Shown: positions 1 to 6,828, counted from the stretch's first letter. The stretch is DNA of 10,208 nucleotides from Gammaproteobacteria bacterium (GCA_014238345.1 JABABF010000127.1:1-10208); one strand, 5' to 3'. Program-made: numbers and translations. The notes: generated by a model from the letters alone, not told the origin.

Positions 1-1347
1 CCGTCGCCCTGGCGGAGTCGACGGATTGCCGCTCTCTTGCTCTTTGTCTCGGTGTAAGATCATGACCACGTCGGCATCCTGCTCGATGGCACCAGAGTCA
101 CGCAGGTCGGACAGTTCTGGGCGCCGTTCGGCGAACTCGAGTCCCCGGCTCAACTGGGAAAGCACTAACATAGGGCATTGAAACTCTTTGGCCATTGCCT
201 TGAGGCCGCGGGTGATGCTCGCCAATTCTAGTGTGCGGTTCAGTGGGCGGCTCTCCTTGGCCCCTTCCATTAATTGCAGGTAGTCTATGACGACCAGCGA
301 CAGCTGCCCGGTGCGCCGTGTGATGCGTCGCATGTGACGGCGCACATCGCTGATCCGCAAAGTCGAGCTGGGGTTGATAAATAACTGGGTGCCTTTGATT
401 TGATGGGCGGCCGCTGATATGTCGCTCCACTGATCTGCGCCCCAGCGCCCGGCGCGCAGTTGGCTGGCCGAGATGTTGGCCCAGTCGGCGATGAGGCGAG
501 CCATCAGTGAACTGCCCGACATTTCGAGGCTGAACACCAGCACTGGCAGCGTGGCATCGCGCTTAATCACCTGACGCACGATATTCATCGCCAGCGCGGT
601 TTTACCAGTGGATGGGCGTGCCGCGAGGATGACCAGATCTTCAGATTGCAGGCCGTTGGTCATTTGATCCAGCCATGGCAGACCAGTTTCCAAGCCGCTC
701 AAGGATCCTTTGCCTTCGTATAGCGCCTCTAAGCGGTTGAGCATGTCCTCAGTTACCACACCGGCAGGTTCAGGCACACTCACGGCACCGGTGATGCTGT
801 CGCCTAGGGAAAACACCGCGCGCTCGGCTTCTTCCAACAACTCTGTGCCCAACGCGCCCTGCGGCTCTTTTGCGCGTGCTGCAATCTGCTGTCCGGTGCG
901 CATCAGTGCGCGGCGCAGAGCGCAGTCGTGCACGAGGCGGGCGTAGCTGACGATATTGGCTGCACTCGGAGTGTTGGCGGCCAGCGTGTGGAGGTATTGG
1001 ATGCCGCCGATTCGTTCAAGTTCACCTTTTTGCTCTAGCGCCTGCGCCAACAATACGGCATCTAGTGGCTGGCCAGTGGTGTCAATTTGTTGCGCGGCTT
1101 CGTAGAGCAAGCGGTGTTGGGGTTGGTAGAAGTCAGTGGTTTTTAGTAGCGAATTGACTTCCTCCCATGCCAGCTCGGCCTCTGAACCACCTAGGAGCAG
1201 GCCGCCGAGCACCGCTTGCTCTGCGGAGGTGGAATAAGGGGGTTCATCTGCACCATTAGTGCGGGTGTGCAATGCCGTCGTCGAGCTATCGCCGTCTTCG
1301 GCTCCTACAACCGGATTAATATCAGGTGGCGGGAGCGGATCTGGCAC
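1..1347 (-). CDS. dnaB: Replicative DNA helicase DnaB, 3' end outside window
   Basis: This is the hexameric helicase that unwinds DNA at the replication fork and recruits primase. 449 codons are visible. The N-terminal DnaB domain spans about residues 40-145 (SAEQAVLGGLLL; NTPSAANI). The RecA-like domain carries Walker A ARPSTGKT (243-250), Walker B VVIDYLQL (352-359), the LSQLSR motif (396-401) and SDLRDSGAIEQDAD (413-426). Roughly the last 40-50 residues, including the arginine-finger region, lie beyond position 1. The start is the GTG at 1347, eight bases after an AAGGAG Shine-Dalgarno at 1356-1361. The ATG at 1352 is in another frame. The Walker A loop has Thr where E. coli DnaB has Met (RPSMGKT). 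No intein interrupts the visible part. It follows rplI by 26 bases and is probably co-transcribed with it. Confidence 0.96.
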   Translation of the reverse strand, partial: MPDPLPPPDINPVVGAEDGDSSTTALHTRTNGADEPPYSTSAEQAVLGGLLLGGSEAELAWEEVNSLLKTTDFYQPQHRLLYEAAQQIDTTGQPLDAVLLAQALEQKGELERIGGIQYLHTLAANTPSAANIVSYARLVHDCALRRALMRTGQQIAARAKEPQGALGTELLEEAERAVFSLGDSITGAVSVPEPAGVVTEDMLNRLEALYEGKGSLSGLETGLPWLDQMTNGLQSEDLVILAARPSTGKTALAMNIVRQVIKRDATLPVLVFSLEMSGSSLMARLIADWANISASQLRAGRWGADQWSDISAAAHQIKGTQLFINPSSTLRISDVRRHMRRITRRTGQLSLVVIDYLQLMEGAKESRPLNRTLELASITRGLKAMAKEFQCPMLVLSQLSRGLEFAERRPELSDLRDSGAIEQDADVVMILHRDKEQESGNPSTPPGRR

Positions 1348-1373
1348 CGCATTCTCTCCTTAGACTGCCGCCA

Positions 1374-1829
1374 TCAGGCTGGCAACACGGCGAGTGTCAG
1401 CGCTACGGTATCCTCGCTGTCAATGCGTATGCGGATCTGAAACTCGCCGAGCTCGCGTATCGGCCCATCTGGCAGCTCTATTTGTGATTCCTGCACCGTT
1501 GCCCCGACCTCGGCCAGCGCGACGACCACCTCGGCTGACCCGATTGAGCCATATAACCGCCGTTCTTCATTGGCCTTTCCCTCCACGGTGATAGTCGATT
1601 CTTCCAAGGCCTTCAGCTGCTGTTTCAGCGCTTCGGCGGCTTGCCGGTTTGCGGCATCCCGTTGCAGCCATTCGGCACGGTGGGTTTCCACTTGAGCTTG
1701 ATTTTCCGCAGTATCTGGTAGCGCTTTGCTCTGCGGGAACAGGTAGTTGCGCGCGTAGCCTGGACGCACCTCGGCAGTATCACCCACATTTCCTAGTTTT
1801 TGGATTTTGTCTAATAAAATGACGCGCAT
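1374..1829 (-). CDS. rplI: 50S ribosomal protein L9
   Basis: L9 binds 23S rRNA near the base of the L1 stalk. The protein has 151 residues; the E. coli protein has 149. The N-terminal RNA-binding domain opens MRVILLDKIQKLGNVG and continues GDTAEVRPGYARNYLFP, the family signature. A long charged helix follows (about residues 45-80), then the C-terminal domain (IGSAEVVVAL, ELPDGPIRELGEF). The reading frame extends further upstream, but ATG 1829 is chosen because the conserved N-terminus begins there and an AGGAAGAG Shine-Dalgarno lies just before it. It begins 22 bases after the DUF2232 gene and ends 26 bases before dnaB. Confidence 0.97.
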   Translation of the reverse strand: MRVILLDKIQKLGNVGDTAEVRPGYARNYLFPQSKALPDTAENQAQVETHRAEWLQRDAANRQAAEALKQQLKALEESTITVEGKANEERRLYGSIGSAEVVVALAEVGATVQESQIELPDGPIRELGEFQIRIRIDSEDTVALTLAVLPA

Positions 1830-1851
1830 AGTCTCTTCCTTTTGGTGCTCC

Positions 1852-2808
1852 TTATATTTCAGTGTCAGAGTGGTGGTTCGGCCGCTCCGTGGGGGATCCT
1901 TGTATATTGCCATCAGTCGCCTGCCAGCGCCGCGCTAGGCGTTGTCGAAAGTTGAGCTGGCTATCCAGCGCCAGTGCCACCATGGCCGGAAGAGGAGTCA
2001 GCATGATCAAGATATAGTGTAAGACCAGCCAAGCACTGCTTAGCTGTCCGGCAGCCACCATCCCGTGAGCCAGTGCGGCACTGGCGATCCACAGCGTTGG
2101 AAATAGTATGAGGAGCCAATCGTAGTGGCTCTGTGGTGCCATCACCGCCGCACCATACAGTAGGCACAAGGGGAGTAATACCCATAGCGGCAGCTGCAGG
2201 CGCTGGAACTCCGCGCCAAAGCCGCCGGGATTGAATAGCAGGCTCTGCCAGTAGCGCCCCACTATCAGGCAGAGTATGGCGGTCAATCCCACCAAGGTGC
2301 CGTACATCGCCGCGACGAGGTGGGCTTCGATAACCGGAGGGGGCATAGTATTTATTTCTGCCGCGTGCCATATTTGTTGCAACAGCTCTGTGATGCGCTC
2401 GCCCTCTATAGCCAGAGCTGCTGGGGCGAGGTAGCGCAATAGTAGATAGCCCGCGCCGCTGAGCAGGCATTGAGTCCCCAACACGGTGCCCCAAGAGCGA
2501 CCGTAGCTGAGCGATATTGCGCCGACCAGTGCCAGCGCGATGGTCCATTCCCATGGCGGAGACACACTCTCGCCGCTGATCAGAGAGAATGGTGTGCGCT
2601 CGCGCAGGAGGAGCTCCAGCAGCCAGACCAGTGCCACGCTGAGGCCGATCGGCCAGACCAGCGCCTGGCGCCCTTGAGACAGGAAGCAGAGTATTAACAG
2701 GCCACCGCCCAAAACCAGCATGACGGGGGCGTGCATAAATATCAGCACCGCTACAGCGAGCGCTACGCGCAGGGGATGGGCGGTCAGCCAATTCAGCAGA
2801 GTGCACAT
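1852..2808 (-). CDS. DUF2232-type multi-pass inner-membrane protein
   Basis: This is a 318-residue, very hydrophobic protein of unknown function. About seven to eight membrane segments can be seen, near residues 13-35, 38-66, 88-110, 112-130, 165-188, 207-228, 232-252 and 262-285. A polar C-terminal tail rich in Gln, Arg, Asn and His follows. I assign the family (DUF2232, PF09991) mainly from position: Pseudomonas-like gammaproteobacteria carry a DUF2232 membrane protein between rpsR and rplI. The start is ATG 2808, because an in-frame TAG lies eight codons upstream. The ribosome-binding site is weak (GAGAAG), so translation may be low or coupled. It starts 58 bases after rpsR. An overlapping frame across most of the gene has the composition of a shadow and is not called. 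Confidence 0.82.
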   Translation of the reverse strand: MCTLLNWLTAHPLRVALAVAVLIFMHAPVMLVLGGGLLILCFLSQGRQALVWPIGLSVALVWLLELLLRERTPFSLISGESVSPPWEWTIALALVGAISLSYGRSWGTVLGTQCLLSGAGYLLLRYLAPAALAIEGERITELLQQIWHAAEINTMPPPVIEAHLVAAMYGTLVGLTAILCLIVGRYWQSLLFNPGGFGAEFQRLQLPLWVLLPLCLLYGAAVMAPQSHYDWLLILFPTLWIASAALAHGMVAAGQLSSAWLVLHYILIMLTPLPAMVALALDSQLNFRQRLARRWQATDGNIQGSPTERPNHHSDTEI

Positions 2809-2854
2809 TGGCCAGCTTCTCTAGCGTGTGTGGGGAAACACCCTGTGGCACCAC

Positions 2855-2878
2855 TCAGAGGCGGTGTCAGAGGCGGTG
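2855..2878 (-). repeat. Perfect 12-bp tandem duplication across the rpsR stop codon
   Basis: TCAGAGGCGGTG occurs twice with no gap (2855-2866 and 2867-2878, plus-strand reading). On the coding strand this repeats CACCGCCTCTGA, that is His-Arg-Leu-stop, so a second in-frame stop follows the first after three codons. It looks like a slippage duplication with no effect on the protein. Confidence 0.9.
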
Positions 2879-3154
2879 GTGATCCGTGTAGGGCAATAGT
2901 GCCAGATAGCGAGCTCGCTTGATGGCTAGCGCCAACTGCCGTTGGTAACGGGCGCGGGTGCCAGTAACTCGGCTCGGCACAATGGATGCGATTTCACTGA
3001 TGAAGTCACGCAAGACTTCCAGATCCTTGTAATCGATCTCCTTGACCCCCTCAGCCGTGAAACGGCATTTGCGGCGGGGGCGGAAGCGACGTTGTTGGGT
3101 TTTGCCAGCACTGCCACCGCCACCGCCCCTGTTGCCATGTGTAAATGTGCTCAT
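2867..3154 (-). CDS. rpsR: 30S ribosomal protein S18
   Basis: S18 binds 16S rRNA in the platform as a heterodimer with S6. The protein has 95 residues; the E. coli protein has 75. The core is clear: RRKCRFTAEGVKEIDYKDLE, then IVPSRVTGTRARYQRQLA and AIKRARYLALLPYTD. About 20 extra N-terminal residues (MSTFTHGNRGGGGGSAGK) are glycine-rich and basic, likely a flexible extension. Its ATG overlaps the rpsF stop codon in an ATGA junction, so translation is probably coupled, fitting equal production of the S6:S18 pair. The last three codons plus the stop are tandemly duplicated downstream. Confidence 0.96.
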   Translation of the reverse strand: MSTFTHGNRGGGGGSAGKTQQRRFRPRRKCRFTAEGVKEIDYKDLEVLRDFISEIASIVPSRVTGTRARYQRQLALAIKRARYLALLPYTDHHRL

Positions 3155-3777
3155 GATGGAGCCTCCTCATTTGAGTTATCCCGGTCTATTGGTGGGGCTT
3201 CGTCGGTAGGGGTACTATTACCGTTACCGTTACCGTTACCGTTACCGTCATCACCGCTGTCGTTGGCAGCTGGTGGCGATTGTGGGGAAGTATTCGCTTC
3301 TCCGGATTCTGCTTCTGTTGCTGTAGCCGCTACTGTATCCTCAGCTAGAATGGGCTTGTCAGACGATTCCTCAACAGATTCTTTGGCCTGTTGCGCTTGC
3401 TGAGCCTGTTGCTGAGCCCAGCGTTGCGCACGTGCAGCATCGCGGTCGTCGTCAATGCGTTTTTTGCGCATAACTGGAGATTCGTCCGTATGCGGCTCAT
3501 CGCGCCGCAATACGAGATGGCGCAACACCGCATCGTTATAACGGAAGATGCGCTCTAGCTCGGTCAGAGTCGGCTGTGTGACCTCAATGTTCATCAGCAC
3601 ATAGTGGGCTTTGCCCAACTTGCCGATTTGATAGGAGAGAGGGCGGCGCCCCCAGTCTTCTAGGCGGTGTATCACACCGTCATCTTGTCTGACCAATTCC
3701 CGGTAGCGATCGATCATCGCGGGCACTTGCTCGCTCTGATCTGGATGCACCATGAATACTATTTCGTAATGTCTCAT
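3151..3777 (-). CDS. rpsF: 30S ribosomal protein S6 with long acidic C-terminal tail
   Basis: S6 pairs with S18 in the 30S platform. The protein has 208 residues, against about 130 in E. coli. The S6 fold is confined to roughly residues 1-98: MRHYEIVFMVHPDQSEQV, RLEDWGRRPLSYQIGKLGKAHYVLMNIE, and FRYNDAVLRHLVLRR. After a basic stretch (MRKKR) come a Gln/Ala-rich helix (118-131) and a low-complexity acidic tail rich in Glu, Ser, Thr, Pro and Asn. The tail includes five Gly-Asn pairs (178-187). In E. coli the S6 C-terminus is glutamylated by RimK, and tail length varies among bacteria. An AAGGGG ribosome-binding site lies just before ATG 3777. It is the first gene of the operon. Confidence 0.96.
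   Translation of the reverse strand: MRHYEIVFMVHPDQSEQVPAMIDRYRELVRQDDGVIHRLEDWGRRPLSYQIGKLGKAHYVLMNIEVTQPTLTELERIFRYNDAVLRHLVLRRDEPHTDESPVMRKKRIDDDRDAARAQRWAQQQAQQAQQAKESVEESSDKPILAEDTVAATATEAESGEANTSPQSPPAANDSGDDGNGNGNGNGNSTPTDEAPPIDRDNSNEEAPS
3218..3247 (-). repeat. Five perfect hexanucleotide repeats inside rpsF
   Basis: TTACCG is repeated five times in a row on the plus strand, encoding (Gly-Asn)5 in the S6 tail. Because the unit is six bases, gain or loss of copies by slippage would keep the frame, so the tail length may vary between strains. Confidence 0.95.
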
Positions 3778-3780
3778 TTT

Positions 3781-3786
3781 CCCCTT
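3781..3786 (-). promoter_or_regulatory. rpsF ribosome-binding site
   Basis: AAGGGG on the minus strand, followed by AAA and the ATG at 3777. It is purine-rich and decides the rpsF start. It lies eight bases past the hairpin at 3794-3817, so folding or protein binding there could affect its accessibility. Confidence 0.7.
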
Positions 3787-3793
3787 GGATCTT

Positions 3794-3817
3794 GCCCCGA
3801 CAGAGTATGCCTGGAGC
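3794..3817 (-). promoter_or_regulatory. Leader hairpin, candidate S6:S18 binding motif
   Basis: The transcribed strand can fold as GCUC-CAG, a 7-base loop (GCAUACU), CUG, a three-base bulge (UCG), then GGGC. Many bacteria autoregulate rpsF through a leader hairpin with a three-base CCG bulge that mimics the 16S rRNA site of the S6:S18 dimer. The position, just upstream of the rpsF Shine-Dalgarno, and the three-base bulge fit this. The bulge is UCG rather than CCG, so the assignment is tentative. Confidence 0.35.
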
Positions 3818-3824
3818 GAGGAAA

Positions 3825-3836
3825 CAATTTAAATTG
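3825..3836. repeat. 12-bp perfect palindrome in the rpsF leader
   Basis: CAATTTAAATTG is fully self-complementary and lies between the predicted transcription start (about 3847) and the candidate S6:S18 hairpin. It could be an operator or simply chance AT-rich symmetry. Confidence 0.45.
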
Positions 3837-3853
3837 CACATCGCCGGAGCCGA

Positions 3854-3883
3854 ATTATAGCCGCATTGTGGCGTAGTCGGCAA
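3854..3883 (-). promoter_or_regulatory. Sigma70-type promoter for the rpsF operon
   Basis: The minus strand has a perfect -10 box TATAAT (3859-3854) and a -35 box TTGCCG (3883-3878), separated by 18 bases. The predicted start is near 3847, giving a leader of about 70 bases before rpsF. A 14-bp inverted repeat (GTCGGC-AA-GCCGAC, 3876-3889) covers the -35 box and could be an operator, although no regulator can be named. Confidence 0.75.
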
Positions 3884-3928
3884 GCCGACCTTGCCCGAGG
3901 TACCTGTGGGGTGGTGGCGAGGGAATAT

Positions 3929-4066
3929 TTAGGGAAAGCCTGATTTATTGGCCGCTCGGAGCAGACAACAGATCAAGAGCGCATAAAAAGTTGACGATCC
4001 AAGGTGAAACCTTGACTCTCTGACGGCTAGAGAGTGGGCGGAGTGAATTATTCAGACTTTACCTTA
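3929..4066. mobile_element. MITE-like terminal-inverted-repeat element, copy A (degenerate)
   Basis: This is a 138-bp non-coding element related to the inverted copy at 8315-8453. Its left end reads TTAGGGAAAGCCTGATTTATT and its right end, reverse-complemented, reads CCTAAGGTAAAGTCTGAATAA, so the terminal repeats are diverged. It contains a perfect 7-bp hairpin (ACTCTCT at 4015-4021, AGAGAGT at 4029-4035). It has no ORF. It occupies nearly all of the gap between the FemAB-like gene and the rpsF promoter and may act as a transcription barrier between the two operons. It is called MITE-like from its size, its terminal repeats and having two copies; no related transposase is present in the window. 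Confidence 0.7.
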
Positions 4067-4106
4067 GGCACTGAAATGACCTCGTCTGGGGTGTGATGGC
4101 GCAATT

Positions 4107-5330
4107 TTATGGAGCGTCGATGTCCCCGTGGTTTGGTGAGTGCTCCGGTGCGAGAGCGGCGGGGTGAGGGCTTGGGCTGTTGCCGCGCCGAAATGGCAAC
4201 ATGGTTGTGGCTGCCTCGCGGTACTGGCCGACATATTTGGCCTCTTGCGCAACAAATGCGCCCACTGCGCGGTGAAAAGAAGGATCGGCCATCCAGTGGC
4301 AGGAGCTGGTCTCCACTGGCAGGAACCCGCGGCTGAGTTTGTGATCGCCCTGCACCCCGGGATCAAAGCTGCTGAGCCCCTCGCGCAGGCAGTAGTCAAT
4401 CCCTTGGTAGTAGCAGGTCTCAAAATGCAGGCATTCCACGGTGCGTAGCGCCCCCCAATAGCGACCGTACAGTGCTTGCTCGCCGCGTAGGCACAATGCT
4501 GCCGCGATGGGTTCGCCACTCTGCTCAGCGATGAACATGACCAGTGCTTCAGGCATTGAGCGCGCCAAGTCGGCGAAAAAAGCTGGCGATAAATAGCCGC
4601 CGTGTCCGCTGTGGCGTGCGTAGGTCTGTTGATAGCAACGATAGAACAGCGCCCAGTCGGCAGAGCTGATTTCCTCGCCGATACGTGTCTTGTGGCACAC
4701 TCCCTGCTCGCGCACTAGCCGCCGCTCTCGGCGCAAGTTTTTGCGGCGGCGCGAAGTGCAGGCGGCCAAGTAGTCGTCGAAGTCACGCCAGCCCTCATTG
4801 TGCCAGCGGAAATTGCAGGCGCGTCGGTGCAACAGACCTTGGTGGGTCAATAGGGAGCGGCTAGCGTCGTCGGGGAACAGCACATGCCAAGAGGAGGCAC
4901 TGCGCTCAGCTGCCAACTCGCGCACGGCTTGGCACATCGCTGCTACCACCCGTGTTACATCCAACGAGGGGTCGACGGCGAATCGCGGTCCGGTCACGGG
5001 ACTGTAGGGAATGGCGCTCAGCAGTTTAGGGTAGTAGTGTTGGCCGTTGCGTTGCCAAGCGTCGGCCCACAGGTGATCAAATACGAATTCGCCGTAGGGA
5101 TGATGCTTGAGATAGAGAGGCATCAGCGCCACCAGTGCGCCGTTCTGCCGACACAGTGCATGGCAGGGTTCCCAGCCAGTCTCAGCGGTGGTCGCGCCAC
5201 TGCGCTCCATGGCGAGCAGAAATTCGTGGCGCAACAGCGGATAGGCCAAGCTGGTCAGAGCGTTCCAATCGGCTGCCAAGACCTGGCTCAGCGAGCTGCA
5301 GAAGCTCAGCTCCAGCGCCTCATCGCTCAT
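4107..5330 (-). CDS. FemAB-like/GNAT-fold protein (COG3146, PF04339)
   Basis: This 407-residue protein belongs to the family once called DUF482 or 'peptidoglycan biosynthesis protein'. These proteins have a tandem acyltransferase (GNAT-like) fold and their substrate is not established. Family hallmarks seen are PLYLKHHPYGEFVFDHLWADAW (about 71-92), the basic motif SRRRKNLRRERR (193-204), GGYLSPAFF (244-252), and FDPGVQGDHKLSRGF (322-336). The last 25 or so residues are Pro/His-rich and not part of the conserved fold. The start is ATG 5330, overlapping the ubiA stop (ATGA). The frame is open upstream, but that extension overlaps ubiA and looks non-homologous. No good Shine-Dalgarno is seen, so translation is probably coupled to ubiA. 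The link to ubiquinone synthesis is positional only. Confidence 0.9.
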   Translation of the reverse strand: MSDEALELSFCSSLSQVLAADWNALTSLAYPLLRHEFLLAMERSGATTAETGWEPCHALCRQNGALVALMPLYLKHHPYGEFVFDHLWADAWQRNGQHYYPKLLSAIPYSPVTGPRFAVDPSLDVTRVVAAMCQAVRELAAERSASSWHVLFPDDASRSLLTHQGLLHRRACNFRWHNEGWRDFDDYLAACTSRRRKNLRRERRLVREQGVCHKTRIGEEISSADWALFYRCYQQTYARHSGHGGYLSPAFFADLARSMPEALVMFIAEQSGEPIAAALCLRGEQALYGRYWGALRTVECLHFETCYYQGIDYCLREGLSSFDPGVQGDHKLSRGFLPVETSSCHWMADPSFHRAVGAFVAQEAKYVGQYREAATTMLPFRRGNSPSPHPAALAPEHSPNHGDIDAP

Positions 5331-6187
5331 GCTAACGCGACGGCGAGGCCGACAAACACCACGGCCCCGACCCAGTGGTTGTTGAGAAAGGCTCGTAGAC
5401 AACCTGGTCCATCGCGCCGCCGCGCGAGCCAGTGTTGGTAGCTGAATAGTGCTGCCGTAGCCACCAGTGCGGCACTGTAGGCTCCCCCCAGTGCGGCGCG
5501 GTACCCGAGTAGCCCCAAAAGCGTCAACATCGACAGTTGCAATAGAGCCGTGCAGAGTAGGTCGGCTCGCTCAAACCACAGTGCTGTGGAGCCGATACCC
5601 AGAGCTCGATCGTCTTCGCGGTCCACCATGGCGTAGAAAGTGTCGTAGCTGACCACCCACAATAGCACCGCCACATAAAGTCCCCAAGCTTGGGGCGGTG
5701 GCAGGGAGTTTTGCACAGCAGAGTAGGCCATTGGTACGCCCCAGGCGAAGGCCGCCCCCAACACCAGCTGCGGAGCCCTGAACCAGCGTTTGGTAAAGGG
5801 GTAGAGAGCTGCTAGTGCAGCACCGACTACGGCCAGCGCCATAGTTAGCAGATTGGTCAGCGCAACGAGGGTGGCGGCGCCCAACGCCAGTACCGCCGCC
5901 ACCGCCAAAGCTTCCTGCGCCCGCAGGGCACCAGTTGGCAGGGGTCGCCCTTTGGTGCGCTCCACATGGCCGTCGAAATGGCGGTCTGCGTAGTCGTTAA
6001 TGGCACAGCCAGCGGCGCGCATCAGCCAAGTACCCGCGATGAAGATCGCCAGCAGTCGCCCTGGTGGAGGACCGTTGCTGGCCAGCCATAGCGCCCACAG
6101 CGTCGGCCATAGCAACAATAGGAAGCCGACTGGTCGGTCGCCGCGCACCAGCTGCCAGTAGGCGGCACGGCGGGTGGCGGTACTCAT
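5327..6187 (-). CDS. ubiA: 4-hydroxybenzoate polyprenyltransferase
   Basis: UbiA attaches the polyprenyl tail to 4-hydroxybenzoate in the inner membrane, the second step of ubiquinone synthesis. The protein has 286 residues, typical of the family. The first aspartate-rich motif is NDYADRHFD (64-72), followed by HVERTKGRPLPTGAL. The second is the YAMVDREDD segment (186-193), followed by IGSTALWF. Both bind Mg2+ and the prenyl diphosphate. About eight to nine hydrophobic helices are visible, and the N-terminus has the usual RGDRPVGFLLLLWPTLWALW. Its ATG overlaps the ubiC stop by four bases, and its stop overlaps the next gene the same way. All key residues are intact. Confidence 0.97.
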   Translation of the reverse strand: MSTATRRAAYWQLVRGDRPVGFLLLLWPTLWALWLASNGPPPGRLLAIFIAGTWLMRAAGCAINDYADRHFDGHVERTKGRPLPTGALRAQEALAVAAVLALGAATLVALTNLLTMALAVVGAALAALYPFTKRWFRAPQLVLGAAFAWGVPMAYSAVQNSLPPPQAWGLYVAVLLWVVSYDTFYAMVDREDDRALGIGSTALWFERADLLCTALLQLSMLTLLGLLGYRAALGGAYSAALVATAALFSYQHWLARRRDGPGCLRAFLNNHWVGAVVFVGLAVALA

Positions 6188-6747
6188 ACGCTGTGTTTTT
6201 GGTGCTCAAACCAGTGCTGGAAGATGGGCATAAAGACCTCGCTGAGCAACAGCGCCCGATTGCCGAGCAGAAATAGAGAGCGCCGCCCCCAGACGGTGTG
6301 GACACAGGGCAAGCTGTTGGACAGCGGCGGCAAGTCGCCGCCCAGACGCGCCACTTGGAAGGCGCTACGAGTCATGCGCGGGCGCTGTGCCAGCGCCACC
6401 CCCAAGGGTTGCTCGTCAAGTGAGGCAAACCAGCGAAACGAGCCGCGCAAGGCGTGCCGCAGAGCGACGGTGCGAGCCAGCATCCAGATGTCTTCGCCGC
6501 ACAGTAACCGCACTTCGCGTACCAGTGCCGGGCGCGGACGACGTAGCCCCAGTGCCTGAGCCTCGGCACGGCTCAGTGACATCCAGCGGCAACGCACCAC
6601 ATGCACTTGTATAGGTTGGCCGCTGGCCTCTTGCATCAGACGGCTGGTAGAGCGGCGCTCGGCCAGCCAGCGGGCACTTTGCGGCAGCGGGCGACCCTGC
6701 CGTCGGCACCCCAAGTCACGCCAGCGTGGTTGGCCGGGGAAGGGCAT
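6184..6747 (-). CDS. ubiC: Chorismate pyruvate-lyase
   Basis: UbiC converts chorismate to 4-hydroxybenzoate plus pyruvate in the cytoplasm, the first committed step of ubiquinone synthesis. With the start at ATG 6747 the protein has 187 residues. Family features are VREVRLLCGEDIWMLARTV (with the conserved E and R), LGVALAQRP, VWGRRSLFLLGN, and the C-terminal LLSEVFMP. It opens MPFPGQPRW, similar in type to Pseudomonas UbiC. The frame stays open to a GTG at 6816, adding 23 Arg-rich residues. That start has no Shine-Dalgarno and lies six bases past a TATAAT, so it would need a leaderless message. I prefer 6747, though its own ribosome-binding site is also weak. Its stop overlaps the ubiA start. 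Confidence 0.88.
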   Translation of the reverse strand: MPFPGQPRWRDLGCRRQGRPLPQSARWLAERRSTSRLMQEASGQPIQVHVVRCRWMSLSRAEAQALGLRRPRPALVREVRLLCGEDIWMLARTVALRHALRGSFRWFASLDEQPLGVALAQRPRMTRSAFQVARLGGDLPPLSNSLPCVHTVWGRRSLFLLGNRALLLSEVFMPIFQHWFEHQKHSV

Positions 6748-6822
6748 GGGCGGCGGCAGATCCCGCGCCACTGCACGCGGTGCTCGACGGCGGTTAGAGA
6801 TGATACGGCGGGACACAACAAA

Positions 6823-6828
6823 ATTATA
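6823..6828 (-). promoter_or_regulatory. Candidate -10 box for ubiC-ubiA operon
   Basis: TATAAT on the minus strand. The predicted start (about 6816) would give a leader of roughly 70 bases to ATG 6747. No convincing -35 box lies 16-18 bases upstream, so the promoter is likely weak or activator-dependent. Confidence 0.4.

Noticed and set aside
1961..2854. 297-residue minus-strand frame overlapping the DUF2232 gene
   Set aside because: It is Arg/Gly/Pro-rich with no hydrophobic pattern, whereas the overlapping frame encodes a clear multi-pass membrane protein between rpsR and rplI.
3218..3247. CRISPR or regulatory iteron array
   Set aside because: The hexamers are in frame inside rpsF and encode Gly-Asn pairs; there are no spacers.
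2942..3403. 153-residue plus-strand frame opposite rpsR and rpsF
   Set aside because: It lies wholly antisense to two well-supported ribosomal protein genes; its composition (Ala/Ser/Pro-Leu repeats) mirrors the low-complexity coding strand.
4884..5441. 185-residue plus-strand frame opposite the FemAB-like gene and ubiA
   Set aside because: It is antisense to conserved genes, has no ribosome-binding site and no recognisable domain.
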